A stretch of DNA of 64,000 nt, taken from NCBI GenBank assembly GCA_017509755.1, contig JAFWOY010000015.1:1-64000 (forward strand), given 5' to 3'. The translations under genes and the position numbers were made by a program. The notes under the pieces are model-generated. The model made no database searches and was not told the DNA's origin. It saw only the letters and a list, made by a program, of their open reading frames with translations. The stretch's first letter is position 1. Each line of letters starts with the position of its first letter. Positions 51,151-59,710 of the stretch are shown here, piece after piece. Source of the DNA: Bacteroidales bacterium (GTDB taxonomy: Bacteria > Bacteroidota > Bacteroidia > Bacteroidales > UBA932).

Positions 51151-51175
51151 CAAAGATAATCATTTTTTATCTTTG
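51151..51175. promoter_or_regulatory. Palindromic divergent promoter (two TATCTTTG boxes)
   Basis: CAAAGATAA-N7-TTATCTTTG is a perfect 9-bp inverted repeat. The minus-strand box (51158-51151) serves the small membrane protein/mutL unit and the plus-strand box (51168-51175) serves ispF, 21 nt before its ATG. Confidence 0.65.
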
Positions 51176-51196
51176 CGGAAACAAGCGCTATTTCCC

Positions 51197-51676
51197 ATGG
51201 ATTTCAGAGTAGGCAACGGATATGATGTGCATCAACTGGCCGCAGGACTGCCATTGGTCCTGGGCGGCGTGAAGATTCCCCATTCGAAAGGCTGCGTAGC
51301 CCATTCCGACGGAGACGTGCTGATCCACGCCCTGTGCGATGCCCTGCTGGGCGCGCTGGCTCTGGGTGATATCGGCCAGCATTTCCCCGACACCGCCGAC
51401 GAATATGCCGGAATCGACAGCAAGATCCTGTTGACGCGTGTCGCCGCCATGATCCGCAGCGCCGGCTGGGACATCGTCAATGTCGACAACACCCTGCTGG
51501 CGCAGAAACCGAAGATTGCGCTCTTCGTCCCGCAGATGCGCCAAACGCTTGCCGAGGTGCTCGGCCTGCCCGTCGAAGCCGTTTCGGTCAAAGCGACAAC
51601 CACGGAACACCTCGGTTTCGTCGGACGCGAAGAAGGCATCGCCGCCTACGCCACCTGTCTCCTGCGCCGCCCGTGA
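51197..51676 (+). CDS. ispF: 2-C-methyl-D-erythritol 2,4-cyclodiphosphate synthase
   Basis: The 159-residue protein has GNGYDVHQL (metal-binding Asp and His), CVAHSDGDVLIHALCDALLGALALGDIGQHFPDT and VSVKATTTEHLGFVGREEGIAAYA, diagnostic for IspF of the MEP isoprenoid pathway. The ATG at 51197 follows the promoter box. The stop codon sits within a 14-bp palindrome at 51673-51686 of unclear meaning. Confidence 0.96.
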   Translation: MDFRVGNGYDVHQLAAGLPLVLGGVKIPHSKGCVAHSDGDVLIHALCDALLGALALGDIGQHFPDTADEYAGIDSKILLTRVAAMIRSAGWDIVNVDNTLLAQKPKIALFVPQMRQTLAEVLGLPVEAVSVKATTTEHLGFVGREEGIAAYATCLLRRP

Positions 51677-51697
51677 CCGCGGTCACCGAAAAAATCG

Positions 51698-51705
51698 TAT
51701 CTTTG
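51698..51705 (+). promoter_or_regulatory. -7 box TATCTTTG of the membrane acyltransferase gene
   Basis: TATCTTTG, 6 nt before the ATG at 51712. Confidence 0.6.
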
Positions 51706-51711
51706 TGTATT

Positions 51712-52884
51712 ATGACACAAGCCAAAACCCAACGCTATGTCGCCCTTGATGTCCTGCGGGGCATGACCGTAGCCGGAATGATCCTGGTCAACAACCCCGG
51801 CAGCTGGGCGCATATTTTTCCGCCACTCAAACACGCACCGTGGATCGGCTGTACACCGACCGACCTGGTATTCCCCTTCTTCCTCTTCTGCGTCGGCGTA
51901 GCCATGGCCTTCTCGTTCGCGAAATATGGCGATGCGCTGAACAAGAAAAGCGCCTGGAAGCTCGTCAAGCGCGGCGTTCTCATCTTTCTGGTGGGTACCT
52001 TGCTGAACCTCTTCCCCTTCTACCCCACCTCGCCGCACGACGCGAGCTGGACCTTCGGCCAGAACTGGACCTACTGGATCCAGCACTACCGCGTCTTCGG
52101 CGTGCTGCAACGGATCGCGATGTGCTACGTCCTCGGCGGCTTTTTGGCCCTTTGGCTGAAGACGCCGAAAAAGATCCTCATCGGCCTGGCGGTCGTGACC
52201 TGCCTCCACTGGCTGATCCTCTACCTTTTCGGCACGGAACCGGGCTGGTCCACCCTGGAAGGCAATATTTCCGGCAAGATCGATATCGCCCTGCTCGGCG
52301 AGAACCACGTCTATCACGGCTACGGCATCGCCTTCGATCCGGAAGGCCTGCTGGGTGCGCTGTCCGGCGCAGGCACGGTGCTCCTGGGCTATTTCATCGG
52401 TCAGCTGATCCGACACACAGCCAACAAGACGGAAGCCGTGGCCAAACTTTACACGGCAGCCGTCATCTGTCTGGCACTCGGCTGCATCTGGAGCATCTGG
52501 CTCCCCATCAGCAAGCCGCTGTGGACAGGGTCCTACGTGCTCTACGCTGGCGGCTGGGCCACCCTCTGTCTCGCTTTCTTCGTCTGGTTCATCGATGTCA
52601 AGGGCAAGGAGAAATTCTTTACGCCCTTCAAGGCCATGGGCATGAATCCGCTCTTCGCCTTCGTCATGGCCGGACTCATCTCCAAGATCTTCGGCCGGAT
52701 GATCCACTGGACCACGCCCGACGGAAAAGCCACGAACTGCCTCAACTGGTTCTACCGCAACTGCTGCGCCAGCATCTTCGGCGAAACCGAATACGCCTCG
52801 CTGATGTACGCCCTCTGCTACGTAGCCCTCTTCCTCGGTATGGCGATGCTCCTTTACCGGAAGAAGATTGTCATCAAGTTATAG
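51712..52884 (+). CDS. DUF5009/HGSNAT-like membrane acyltransferase
   Basis: The 390-residue polytopic membrane protein opens with RYVALDVLRGMTVAGMILVNNPGSW and continues TPTDLVFPFFLFCVGVAMAFSF, the hallmark of the heparan-alpha-glucosaminide N-acetyltransferase-like/acyltransferase_3-related family. It has about ten helices. In Bacteroidota these proteins are thought to acetylate sugars across the membrane. The true substrate is unknown. The gene is monocistronic with a near-leaderless promoter. Confidence 0.88.
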   Translation: MTQAKTQRYVALDVLRGMTVAGMILVNNPGSWAHIFPPLKHAPWIGCTPTDLVFPFFLFCVGVAMAFSFAKYGDALNKKSAWKLVKRGVLIFLVGTLLNLFPFYPTSPHDASWTFGQNWTYWIQHYRVFGVLQRIAMCYVLGGFLALWLKTPKKILIGLAVVTCLHWLILYLFGTEPGWSTLEGNISGKIDIALLGENHVYHGYGIAFDPEGLLGALSGAGTVLLGYFIGQLIRHTANKTEAVAKLYTAAVICLALGCIWSIWLPISKPLWTGSYVLYAGGWATLCLAFFVWFIDVKGKEKFFTPFKAMGMNPLFAFVMAGLISKIFGRMIHWTTPDGKATNCLNWFYRNCCASIFGETEYASLMYALCYVALFLGMAMLLYRKKIVIKL

Positions 52885-52968
52885 TACTATATGCTACCGC
52901 TATGGTAACAGTCAACGCAGCGGAGTCAGTAGCGGAGCGGAATAGACTGTCCTGATTTACATGATTCT

Positions 52969-53475
52969 ATGGCCTACATCGGACTGCTCTCTGATACACA
53001 CGGATATTTCGACGACAAATTGCGCCAGTTCCTAGAGCCGGTGGATGTCATCTGGCATGCCGGCGACTTCGGCACCGGGGTCGTTGCCCAGGAGATTGCC
53101 TCCTTCAAACCCCTTCTGGGCGTTTACGGCAACTGCGACGGCTACGATGTCCGGGACTACCATCCCGTGATGCACTTCTTCGAACAAGACGGGATGAGTG
53201 TCCTGATGACCCACATCGGCGGCTATCCCGGCCGCTACGACTACCGGGCCCTGCGCCTGATCGAAGCCTACCGGCCCCAGCTCTTCGTCTGCGGCCACTC
53301 CCACATCCTGAAAGTGGTCCACGACAAGCACTACGACATGATGGTGGTCAACCCCGGCGCCGCCGGCCTCCAAGGTTTCCATCTCGTCCGCACCGCCCTC
53401 CGCTTCCGCATCGAAGACGGCAAGCTGAAAGACATGGAAGTCGGCGAATGGCCGAAAACCCTCGCCCAGCCATAG
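52969..53475 (+). CDS. Metallophosphoesterase, YfcE/MJ0936 family
   Basis: The 168-residue protein has the calcineurin-type metal motifs LLSDTHGYFD, HAGDFG, GNCDGYD, THIGGYPG and CGHSHILKV. Members are phosphodiesterases of about this size. The 84-bp gap before it holds no clear promoter. Confidence 0.92.
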   Translation: MAYIGLLSDTHGYFDDKLRQFLEPVDVIWHAGDFGTGVVAQEIASFKPLLGVYGNCDGYDVRDYHPVMHFFEQDGMSVLMTHIGGYPGRYDYRALRLIEAYRPQLFVCGHSHILKVVHDKHYDMMVVNPGAAGLQGFHLVRTALRFRIEDGKLKDMEVGEWPKTLAQP

Positions 53476-53496
53476 CATTCTTCGGAAGAAAATGAT

Positions 53497-53504
53497 TATC
53501 TTTG
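53497..53504 (+). promoter_or_regulatory. -7 box TATCTTTG of the S9 peptidase gene
   Basis: TATCTTTG, 31 nt before the ATG at 53536. Confidence 0.55.
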
Positions 53505-53535
53505 TTTGATTGGAATTATCACAACAAAAACCGAT

Positions 53536-55983
53536 ATGAAAAAACTGATCTTTCTCTCGCTGACGCTGCTGCTTCTGGGCGGCGTGGCATCGGCCCAGGA
53601 GCCGAACTACGCCCTGGCAGACCAGTTCTCCGCCAAGAAGGTGGGCAACATGGTTTTCAGCACCGCCATCCGTCCCAACTGGTTCAAGAACTCCGACAAG
53701 TTCTGGTACGAGTGGAAAACCTCTGAAGGAACGGAGTACTACATCGTCGATCCGGTCGCCAGGACCCAGACCAAAGCTTTCGACATGGAACGCCTCGCCA
53801 TGGAGGTTTCCGCCATCGTCAAGGACCCGTTCGATGCCAAGCACCTGCCGCTTCGCAAACTGGAGCTGAAAGACGACAACAAGTTCACCTTCGAAGTCCA
53901 GAGCACCGAGATGGTGGAGAAGAAAGACAAGAAGAAAGACGGGGACAGCAAGGACAAGCCCAAAGGCAAACCCCAGAAAGAAAAGAAGGTCTATCGTTTC
54001 GAGTACATCCTCTCCAGCGGCAAACTGGTCGATGTGACGGAGAATGAAGAAGAGAAGGACTATCCGTCCTGGGCCTGCATCTCGCCCGACGGAACCAAAG
54101 CTGTCTATTCCAAGGGTTTCGATCTCTACTGGATGAGCATCGATGACGTGAAGAAGCTGATGGAAGATGAAAAAGATTCCACGGTAGTGGATCACCGGCT
54201 GACCTGCGACGGTACGAAGGACTTCTACTGGGGCGGCAGCAATTACCGCGGCGCAGATACGAAGGACACAACCAAGCGCACGGCCAACTACGTGCTCTGG
54301 TCTCCCGACTCGAAACGTTTCGCCGTCACCAAATACGACATGACCAAGGTCAAGGACCTCTGGGTCATCAATTCCGTGGCCCAGCCGCGTCCAACCCTGC
54401 AGACCTACAAGTACCAGATGCCAGGCGAGCCTGGCCCTACGGACCACATTTTCCTGTTCGACATGGCTGACGGAAGCTACCAGGAAATCGACATCTCGGC
54501 CTTCAAGGACCAGGACACCGATATCCAGCGCAAGGCCATGAAGAATGCCGACCGCTACGACGACTACCGCAAGAGCATCTGGATGGGTGACAACGACGGC
54601 TTCTACATGATCCGCCGCAGCCGCGACCTCAAACGCACCGACCTGATCCGCATCAACGTGGCGGACGGCAGCGTCAAACCGATCGTCGAAGAGCGCCTCA
54701 ACACCTATGTGGAGACCCGCACGCCCCGCTTCATCAACGGCGGCAAGGACCTCATCTGGTGGAGCGAGCGCAACGGCTGGGCCCAGCTCTACCTCTACGG
54801 AGCCGACGGCACGCTCAAGCAACCGATCACGAACGGTGCCTACCATGTGGAAAATGTGCTGGCCGTGGATGAAGCCGCCAAGGTCATCTATTTCCTGGCC
54901 ATGGGCGTCAACAAGGAAGAGAATCCCTACAACGGCCATATCTACCGCATCGGCTTCGACGGCAGCGGCCTGAAACAGGTCGATGATGCCGACGGCAATG
55001 CTACAGCCTCGTTCAGCGACGACGCGAAGTATTTCGTGGCCAACTTCTCCCGCGTGGACAGCACGCCGCAGAGCGCGCTCTATGACGGCACCGGTCGCAA
55101 GACCCCGCTCCAGACGGCCGACCTCTCGCTGCTCTTCGCAGCCGGCTACAAGTTCCCTACCCCGTTCAAGGTAAAAGCGGCTGACGGCGTTACCGACCTC
55201 TATGGCTACATGTACAAGCCGTTCGATTTCGACTCCACCAAGACCTATCCGATCATCGACTACGTGTATCCCGGACCGCAGGTGGAAGGCAACTCCGAAG
55301 CCTGGTCGCGCGGATTCACCCGCACCGACCGCCTCGCCCAGATCGGTTTCATCGTGATTACCGTAGGTAACCGCGGCGGCCACCCGAACCGCTCGAAGTG
55401 GTACCACAACTTCGGCTACGGCAACCTCCGCGACTACGGCCTCGAAGACCAGAAATATGCCATCCAGCAGCTGGCTGCCCGCTACAAGTTCATCGACATC
55501 GACCGCGTGGGCATCCACGGCCACAGCGGCGGCGGCTTCATGTCCACCGCAGCCATCCTCAAGTATCCGGACTTCTTCAAGGCAGCCGTCTCCTGCGCCG
55601 GCAACCACGACAACAGCATCTACAACCGCTGGTGGAGCGAGCAGCACCATGGCATCCTCGAAGAGATCACCGCAGAAGGCGACACCACCTTCAAATACAG
55701 CATCGACAAGAACCAGGATATCGCCGGCAACCTCAAGGGCCACCTGATGCTCGTCACCGGCGACATCGACGACAACGTGAGCCCGAGCAATACGATCCGC
55801 GTGGTCAACGCCCTGATCCGGGCCAACAAACGTTTTGAAATGCTCGTCCTCCCCGGCCAGCGTCACGGTTTCGGAGACATGAACGAGTACTTCTTCTGGC
55901 GTATGGCCGACTGGTACAGCGAATGGCTTCTCGGTACCTCGCACCGCGGCCAGGTGGATATCCGGGAACTGAACAACGATTGA
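53536..55983 (+). CDS. S9 family dipeptidyl peptidase IV-type protease, exported
   Basis: The 815-residue protein has a signal peptide (KKLIFLSLTLLLLGGVASAQ), a DPP IV-type beta-propeller and a C-terminal alpha/beta hydrolase domain with Ser664 in GIHGHSGGGFMS, Asp in TGDIDDNVSPSNT and His in GQRHGFGDMNEYF. A Lys/Asp-rich insert at about 133-156 (KKDKKKDGDSKDKPKGK) in the propeller is unusual and may be a flexible loop. Such enzymes cut dipeptides from peptide N-termini in the periplasm. Two serpin genes follow. Confidence 0.93.
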   Translation: MKKLIFLSLTLLLLGGVASAQEPNYALADQFSAKKVGNMVFSTAIRPNWFKNSDKFWYEWKTSEGTEYYIVDPVARTQTKAFDMERLAMEVSAIVKDPFDAKHLPLRKLELKDDNKFTFEVQSTEMVEKKDKKKDGDSKDKPKGKPQKEKKVYRFEYILSSGKLVDVTENEEEKDYPSWACISPDGTKAVYSKGFDLYWMSIDDVKKLMEDEKDSTVVDHRLTCDGTKDFYWGGSNYRGADTKDTTKRTANYVLWSPDSKRFAVTKYDMTKVKDLWVINSVAQPRPTLQTYKYQMPGEPGPTDHIFLFDMADGSYQEIDISAFKDQDTDIQRKAMKNADRYDDYRKSIWMGDNDGFYMIRRSRDLKRTDLIRINVADGSVKPIVEERLNTYVETRTPRFINGGKDLIWWSERNGWAQLYLYGADGTLKQPITNGAYHVENVLAVDEAAKVIYFLAMGVNKEENPYNGHIYRIGFDGSGLKQVDDADGNATASFSDDAKYFVANFSRVDSTPQSALYDGTGRKTPLQTADLSLLFAAGYKFPTPFKVKAADGVTDLYGYMYKPFDFDSTKTYPIIDYVYPGPQVEGNSEAWSRGFTRTDRLAQIGFIVITVGNRGGHPNRSKWYHNFGYGNLRDYGLEDQKYAIQQLAARYKFIDIDRVGIHGHSGGGFMSTAAILKYPDFFKAAVSCAGNHDNSIYNRWWSEQHHGILEEITAEGDTTFKYSIDKNQDIAGNLKGHLMLVTGDIDDNVSPSNTIRVVNALIRANKRFEMLVLPGQRHGFGDMNEYFFWRMADWYSEWLLGTSHRGQVDIRELNND

Positions 55984-56039
55984 CAGCCAGCCCGCCCGGC
56001 ACGATATTCGCCAAGGCTTTCGGAAAAACTGCAGTCCTT

Positions 56040-57263
56040 ATGAAAAAGTTTATCATTGTCGCCCTTATGATGAGTTTCCCTTTCTTCTGGTCGTGTGGTG
56101 CGCAGAACAGCGACGGTCCCAAGCGGATCGAACTGGACGACGCCGAGAAAGCCTATGTGGATGCCGGCAATGATTTCGCTTTCCGATTCCTGGCCCGCAT
56201 CGATGAGAACGAAAAGGCTGACTGGTTTGTCTCGCCGGTCAGCCTCCAGTTCCTCCTCGGCCTGGTCCTCGACGGTGCCGCCGGGGAAACGGAGGATGAA
56301 ATCTGCCAGACCCTTGGTTACCCGGCCGGACAGTCCGAAGCCGTCGATGCTTATTGCCGCAAGATGCTGTCCAGCCTTCCCGGTCTCGACAAAAAAACGA
56401 AACTGTCGCTGGCCAATGCCATCTTCTTCAACCAGCAGATGAAAATCCAGCCTCCGTACAAAAAGCGGGTCGAGAAGGCGTACGACGCGGAAGTGGAAAG
56501 CCTTGACTTCTCTCAGAAGCAGGCGTCACTCCGGATCATCAACGGCTGGTGCAGCAGGCAGACCAACGGCTTGATTCCGGCGGTGTTGGACGATGTCTCA
56601 CCGGATATGTTCGCTTATCTGCTCAACGCCCTTTATTTCAAGGGGAGTTGGATGTACCCGTTCAAGAAGCGCTATACAGAGGATCGGACATTCACGCTGG
56701 AATCGGGCCAGGAAAAGGAGATTCCGATGATGGCGAAGGAGCGTAAATTTTCCTACACCGAAAACGATGCCTGCCAGGTAGTCCGCCTGCCCTACGGCAA
56801 CGGCGCCTATTCCATGATCGTCCTTCTCCCGAAAAAGGGCTACACGGTTTCCGAAGTGATCAAAACACTGGACGCCGAAAGCTGGAAGGCCTTGCGCAAC
56901 AGCATGTCCAGCCGCACACCCGTTGACCTGTGGCTACCGCCGTTCGAGTCCAAGTACCATGTCAAGCTCAACGATATCCTCTGCGACATGGGCATGCCAC
57001 GCTCGTTCGGTCCAATGGCGGACTTCAAGCCGATGTCGCCCGACGCCCTCTGGCTCAGTTTCGTGCAGCAGGATGCCGTGATCAAGGTCGATGAGGAAGG
57101 TACTGAAGCCGCTGCCATTACCAGCGCCGGCATGCTCGGTGCCACGGCCGTGGCCGAACCGCCGCGCATCATCATCTTCCACTGCGACCACCCGTTCCTC
57201 TATCTGATCACGGAATCGAGCACAGGGGCCATCCTTTTTGCCGGAAAATTCACCGGGAAATAG
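56040..57263 (+). CDS. Serpin lipoprotein (miropin-like), copy 1
   Basis: The 407-residue protein has a lipobox (FPFFWSCGAQ) and a full serpin fold (NDFAFRFLARI, WFVSPVSLQFLLGLVLDGA, LSLANAIFF, LLNALYFKGSWMYPF, HPFLYLITESSTGAILFAGKF). The hinge EEGTEAAAITSAG has the small residues expected of an inhibitory serpin. The reactive loop continues MLGATAVAEPP, so P1 probably lies among Leu, Gly and Ala. Miropin of Tannerella is the known Bacteroidota precedent for a surface-anchored inhibitor of host proteases. It lies 56 nt after the peptidase gene. Confidence 0.93.
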   Translation: MKKFIIVALMMSFPFFWSCGAQNSDGPKRIELDDAEKAYVDAGNDFAFRFLARIDENEKADWFVSPVSLQFLLGLVLDGAAGETEDEICQTLGYPAGQSEAVDAYCRKMLSSLPGLDKKTKLSLANAIFFNQQMKIQPPYKKRVEKAYDAEVESLDFSQKQASLRIINGWCSRQTNGLIPAVLDDVSPDMFAYLLNALYFKGSWMYPFKKRYTEDRTFTLESGQEKEIPMMAKERKFSYTENDACQVVRLPYGNGAYSMIVLLPKKGYTVSEVIKTLDAESWKALRNSMSSRTPVDLWLPPFESKYHVKLNDILCDMGMPRSFGPMADFKPMSPDALWLSFVQQDAVIKVDEEGTEAAAITSAGMLGATAVAEPPRIIIFHCDHPFLYLITESSTGAILFAGKFTGK

Positions 57264-57264
57264 A

Positions 57265-57288
57265 GACCCGGTCGAACCGGGCATAACG
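57265..57288. repeat. REP-like palindrome, degenerate copy
   Basis: CCCGG-TCGAA-CCGGG (57267-57281) with the flank GCATAACG resembles the palindrome at 8132-8152. It lies between the two serpin genes, just after the first stop codon. Confidence 0.4.
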
Positions 57289-57300
57289 TATTATTGAATC

Positions 57301-58542
57301 ATGAAAAAGTATTTGCTGTTTCTTTTAGTACTTCCGCTGGTCATCCTGTCAGTCCGTTGCGGTCGCATTGACGAGGAGGATGACGGCAATAATGATTTCA
57401 AACCCATCTCCTTGACTACCAAGCAAACGGGTTATGTGGAATCGGGCAACCGGTTTGCCTGGCGCTTCATCGACGGTGTCGCTGATTGCGCGGCCCTGGA
57501 GAAAAAAGACAGCTGGTTTGTCTCGCCGCTGAGCCTGCAGATCGACCTGGGCATGCTGCTTAACGGCGCCAATGGGGAAACTGCCGACGAGATCTGCCGA
57601 GCCCTCGGCTACAAAGCAGGCGAACTGGCCGAGATCAACGCCTGGAGCAAATTGATGCTCACGGAATTGCCCAAAATGGACAAGAAGACCGAACTGGCCA
57701 TGGCCAATGCCATCTTCTACAACAAGACCATCAGCCTGAAAAAGCCTTACCGCAATACGGTCAGCGACGCGTACGCCGCCACGCTGGAAGCGCTTGACTT
57801 TTCGCAAAGCAAATCGGTCGACATCATCAATGGATGGTGCAGCGAGCAGACCAAAGGCATGGTCCCGAAGGTAATCGACCAGATCAGCCCGTCTTACCTT
57901 GCCTTCCTGATCAACGCCATCTATTTCAAGAGCCAGTGGACCGCCCAGTTTGACAAGAATGCCACGGTCGCCGAAGCCTTTACCACCGAGAGCGGGAAGA
58001 CCGTCAACGTTCCCATGATGAAGATGGCCGGCACCTCCTTCCAATACGGAAAGAAGGAACAATACCAGTTTATCCAGCTTCCTTATGGCAACGGCGCCTT
58101 CGCCATGACCATCCTGCTGCCCGCAAAAGGGCATACAGTCAAAGATATCACGGCCTTGCTGGCGAAAGAGGGGTTCTCAGCCGCGACCGTTCCGGTGGAA
58201 GTGGATCTCTGGTTGCCTCGTTTCGAAACCAAGTATCACATCAAACTCAACGACCTGCTTGCCTCCATGGGCATTTCTCAGGCTTTCAACCCCTTCGCCG
58301 CCGATTTCTCCGCCTTGAGCGACACACCCAGCTATGTGGATTTCGTGCAGCAGGACGCGGCCATCAAAGTAAACGAAGAAGGCAGTGAAGCCGCCGCCGT
58401 CACTGTCATCGGCATGCGCAAGAACACCAGCGTCGGCGGTAATCCCGGTGTCGTTTTCCACGCCGACCATCCCTTCCTCTACCTGATCAGCGAAACGAGC
58501 ACCGGCGCGATCCTCTTCGCCGGACAATTCGGCGGAAACTAA
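57301..58542 (+). CDS. Serpin lipoprotein (miropin-like), copy 2
   Basis: The 413-residue paralogue of copy 1 is collinear over the whole fold. It has a signal peptide with a Cys near residue 20 (LPLVILSVRCGR), NPxSLQ-like WFVSPLSLQIDLGMLLNGANGET and the serpin signature HPFLYLISETSTGAILFAGQFGG. The hinge EEGSEAAAVTVIG predicts an inhibitor, but the loop then reads MRKNTSVGGNPG, with basic residues where copy 1 has Leu-Gly-Ala. A different protease specificity (possibly trypsin-like) is inferred. Confidence 0.93.
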   Translation: MKKYLLFLLVLPLVILSVRCGRIDEEDDGNNDFKPISLTTKQTGYVESGNRFAWRFIDGVADCAALEKKDSWFVSPLSLQIDLGMLLNGANGETADEICRALGYKAGELAEINAWSKLMLTELPKMDKKTELAMANAIFYNKTISLKKPYRNTVSDAYAATLEALDFSQSKSVDIINGWCSEQTKGMVPKVIDQISPSYLAFLINAIYFKSQWTAQFDKNATVAEAFTTESGKTVNVPMMKMAGTSFQYGKKEQYQFIQLPYGNGAFAMTILLPAKGHTVKDITALLAKEGFSAATVPVEVDLWLPRFETKYHIKLNDLLASMGISQAFNPFAADFSALSDTPSYVDFVQQDAAIKVNEEGSEAAAVTVIGMRKNTSVGGNPGVVFHADHPFLYLISETSTGAILFAGQFGGN

Positions 58543-58549
58543 AAACCGC

Positions 58550-59707
58550 CTACTTGGTCTTTCCCTTGCGGACGAAACGGAGGGCGAAGGGCACGATGAT
58601 CATCATCGCCACGACGGCCGTGAACATCAGGGCTGGAAGCGTGGCGTAGCGGCCCAGGGCAAAAGCGTTGCCGGTAAGGCGGTTGAAGGTGAACTGGCCC
58701 AGCAGGGCGATGAAGATGGCGATGGACATCGCCGTACCCGACTGGTCGCGGAAGGCACCGCCGATGTAGTTCAAGACCACCGGGAACGTCGCGCCGACAC
58801 CGAAGCCGATCAGCGCCATGGCAATGTAGGCACCTACTGGCCCATTACAGACGGTAAACAGGACGACACCGACTGTCGCTACACTCAAGTATGTATATAG
58901 CGTACCCAGCGCGCCCAGTTTCCGCTGGATGGCGCCCAGCGGGAAACGGCCCGCCATCATGCCGATGGTGAACCAGGTCATGGCCAGCGTGGCCGCTTTC
59001 GTGTCCATCGGCGTGGTCTGGTTGAAGAATTCTACCGTGAAACTGCCGCTGCAACCTTCAAAGCCGCTCTCGAAGAAAAGGACGACCGCAAAGAGCAACA
59101 ATGCCGGGAACTTCAACAGGCCCAGCGATTTGTTCAAAGAAACGCTTCCCGAAGGCTTGGCCTGTGGAAACGCTGTCACGCAGAAAAAGACGATGAACAG
59201 GGCCATCACCACGGAAATCGCATTCAGCGGCAGGCTGTAATCGGGAATGAAATAGTTGAGCAGCGTCCAAAGCAGCGCGCCGATGCAGTAGAAAGCGCCC
59301 AATACGCCCAGACGGCCGCCCCGCTTGTCATCGTCATAAATATCCGAGACCAGTGCATTGGTAAGGCCGTTCAGGATGCCACCTCCAAGACCAAGACAGA
59401 ACATGGAACCGTGGAGTACCGGCAATTGGGTGAAGTGCGCAAGGCCCTGGACACCGGCCAGTGCCAGCACGGAGCTGATGATCAGCAGCCATTTGTAGCC
59501 GAAACGGTCGACCACCGGGCCGAAGATGACCGTACCCAGGATAATGCCGATCGACATCGTGGAAGGCAGAGACAGCGCCCCCTCGCCCACCACCTGGTTG
59601 AGTTTGCCCAGAATCGGTGCCAGTGACAGCATCGTCACGCCGAAGAAAGCCATTCCGGCGCAGGCGGCGACGAAAACGGCGGTTGTGTTGTAAGATTTGG
59701 CAGTCAT
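58550..59707 (-). CDS. MFS transporter
   Basis: The 385-residue protein has about twelve membrane helices, with the loop 2-3 motif GPVVDRFGYKWLL and GGRLGVLGAFYCIGALLW. It resembles the sugar permease group of MFS (FucP/GluP-like). It starts 3 nt after the ROK-family gene and ends a unit with GH18 and NamZ genes, so an amino sugar or cell-wall sugar is a likely substrate by context only. Confidence 0.85.
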   Translation of the reverse strand: MTAKSYNTTAVFVAACAGMAFFGVTMLSLAPILGKLNQVVGEGALSLPSTMSIGIILGTVIFGPVVDRFGYKWLLIISSVLALAGVQGLAHFTQLPVLHGSMFCLGLGGGILNGLTNALVSDIYDDDKRGGRLGVLGAFYCIGALLWTLLNYFIPDYSLPLNAISVVMALFIVFFCVTAFPQAKPSGSVSLNKSLGLLKFPALLLFAVVLFFESGFEGCSGSFTVEFFNQTTPMDTKAATLAMTWFTIGMMAGRFPLGAIQRKLGALGTLYTYLSVATVGVVLFTVCNGPVGAYIAMALIGFGVGATFPVVLNYIGGAFRDQSGTAMSIAIFIALLGQFTFNRLTGNAFALGRYATLPALMFTAVVAMMIIVPFALRFVRKGKTK

Positions 59708-59710
59708 AGA

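Noticed and set aside
51673-51686. Terminator after ispF
   Set aside because: GTGACCGCGGTCAC is a perfect palindrome, but the hairpin would have only 5 bp, there is no T-run on the plus strand, and the next promoter starts 12 nt later.
52885-52968. Small RNA or leader before the phosphoesterase gene
   Set aside because: Short inverted repeats (TACC/GGTA) are present, but there is no promoter box and no stable structure that stands out.
53032-55944. 970-codon minus-strand frame opposite the S9 peptidase
   Set aside because: The plus-strand peptidase has a signal peptide and a complete catalytic triad; the antisense translation is compositionally biased and has no motif.
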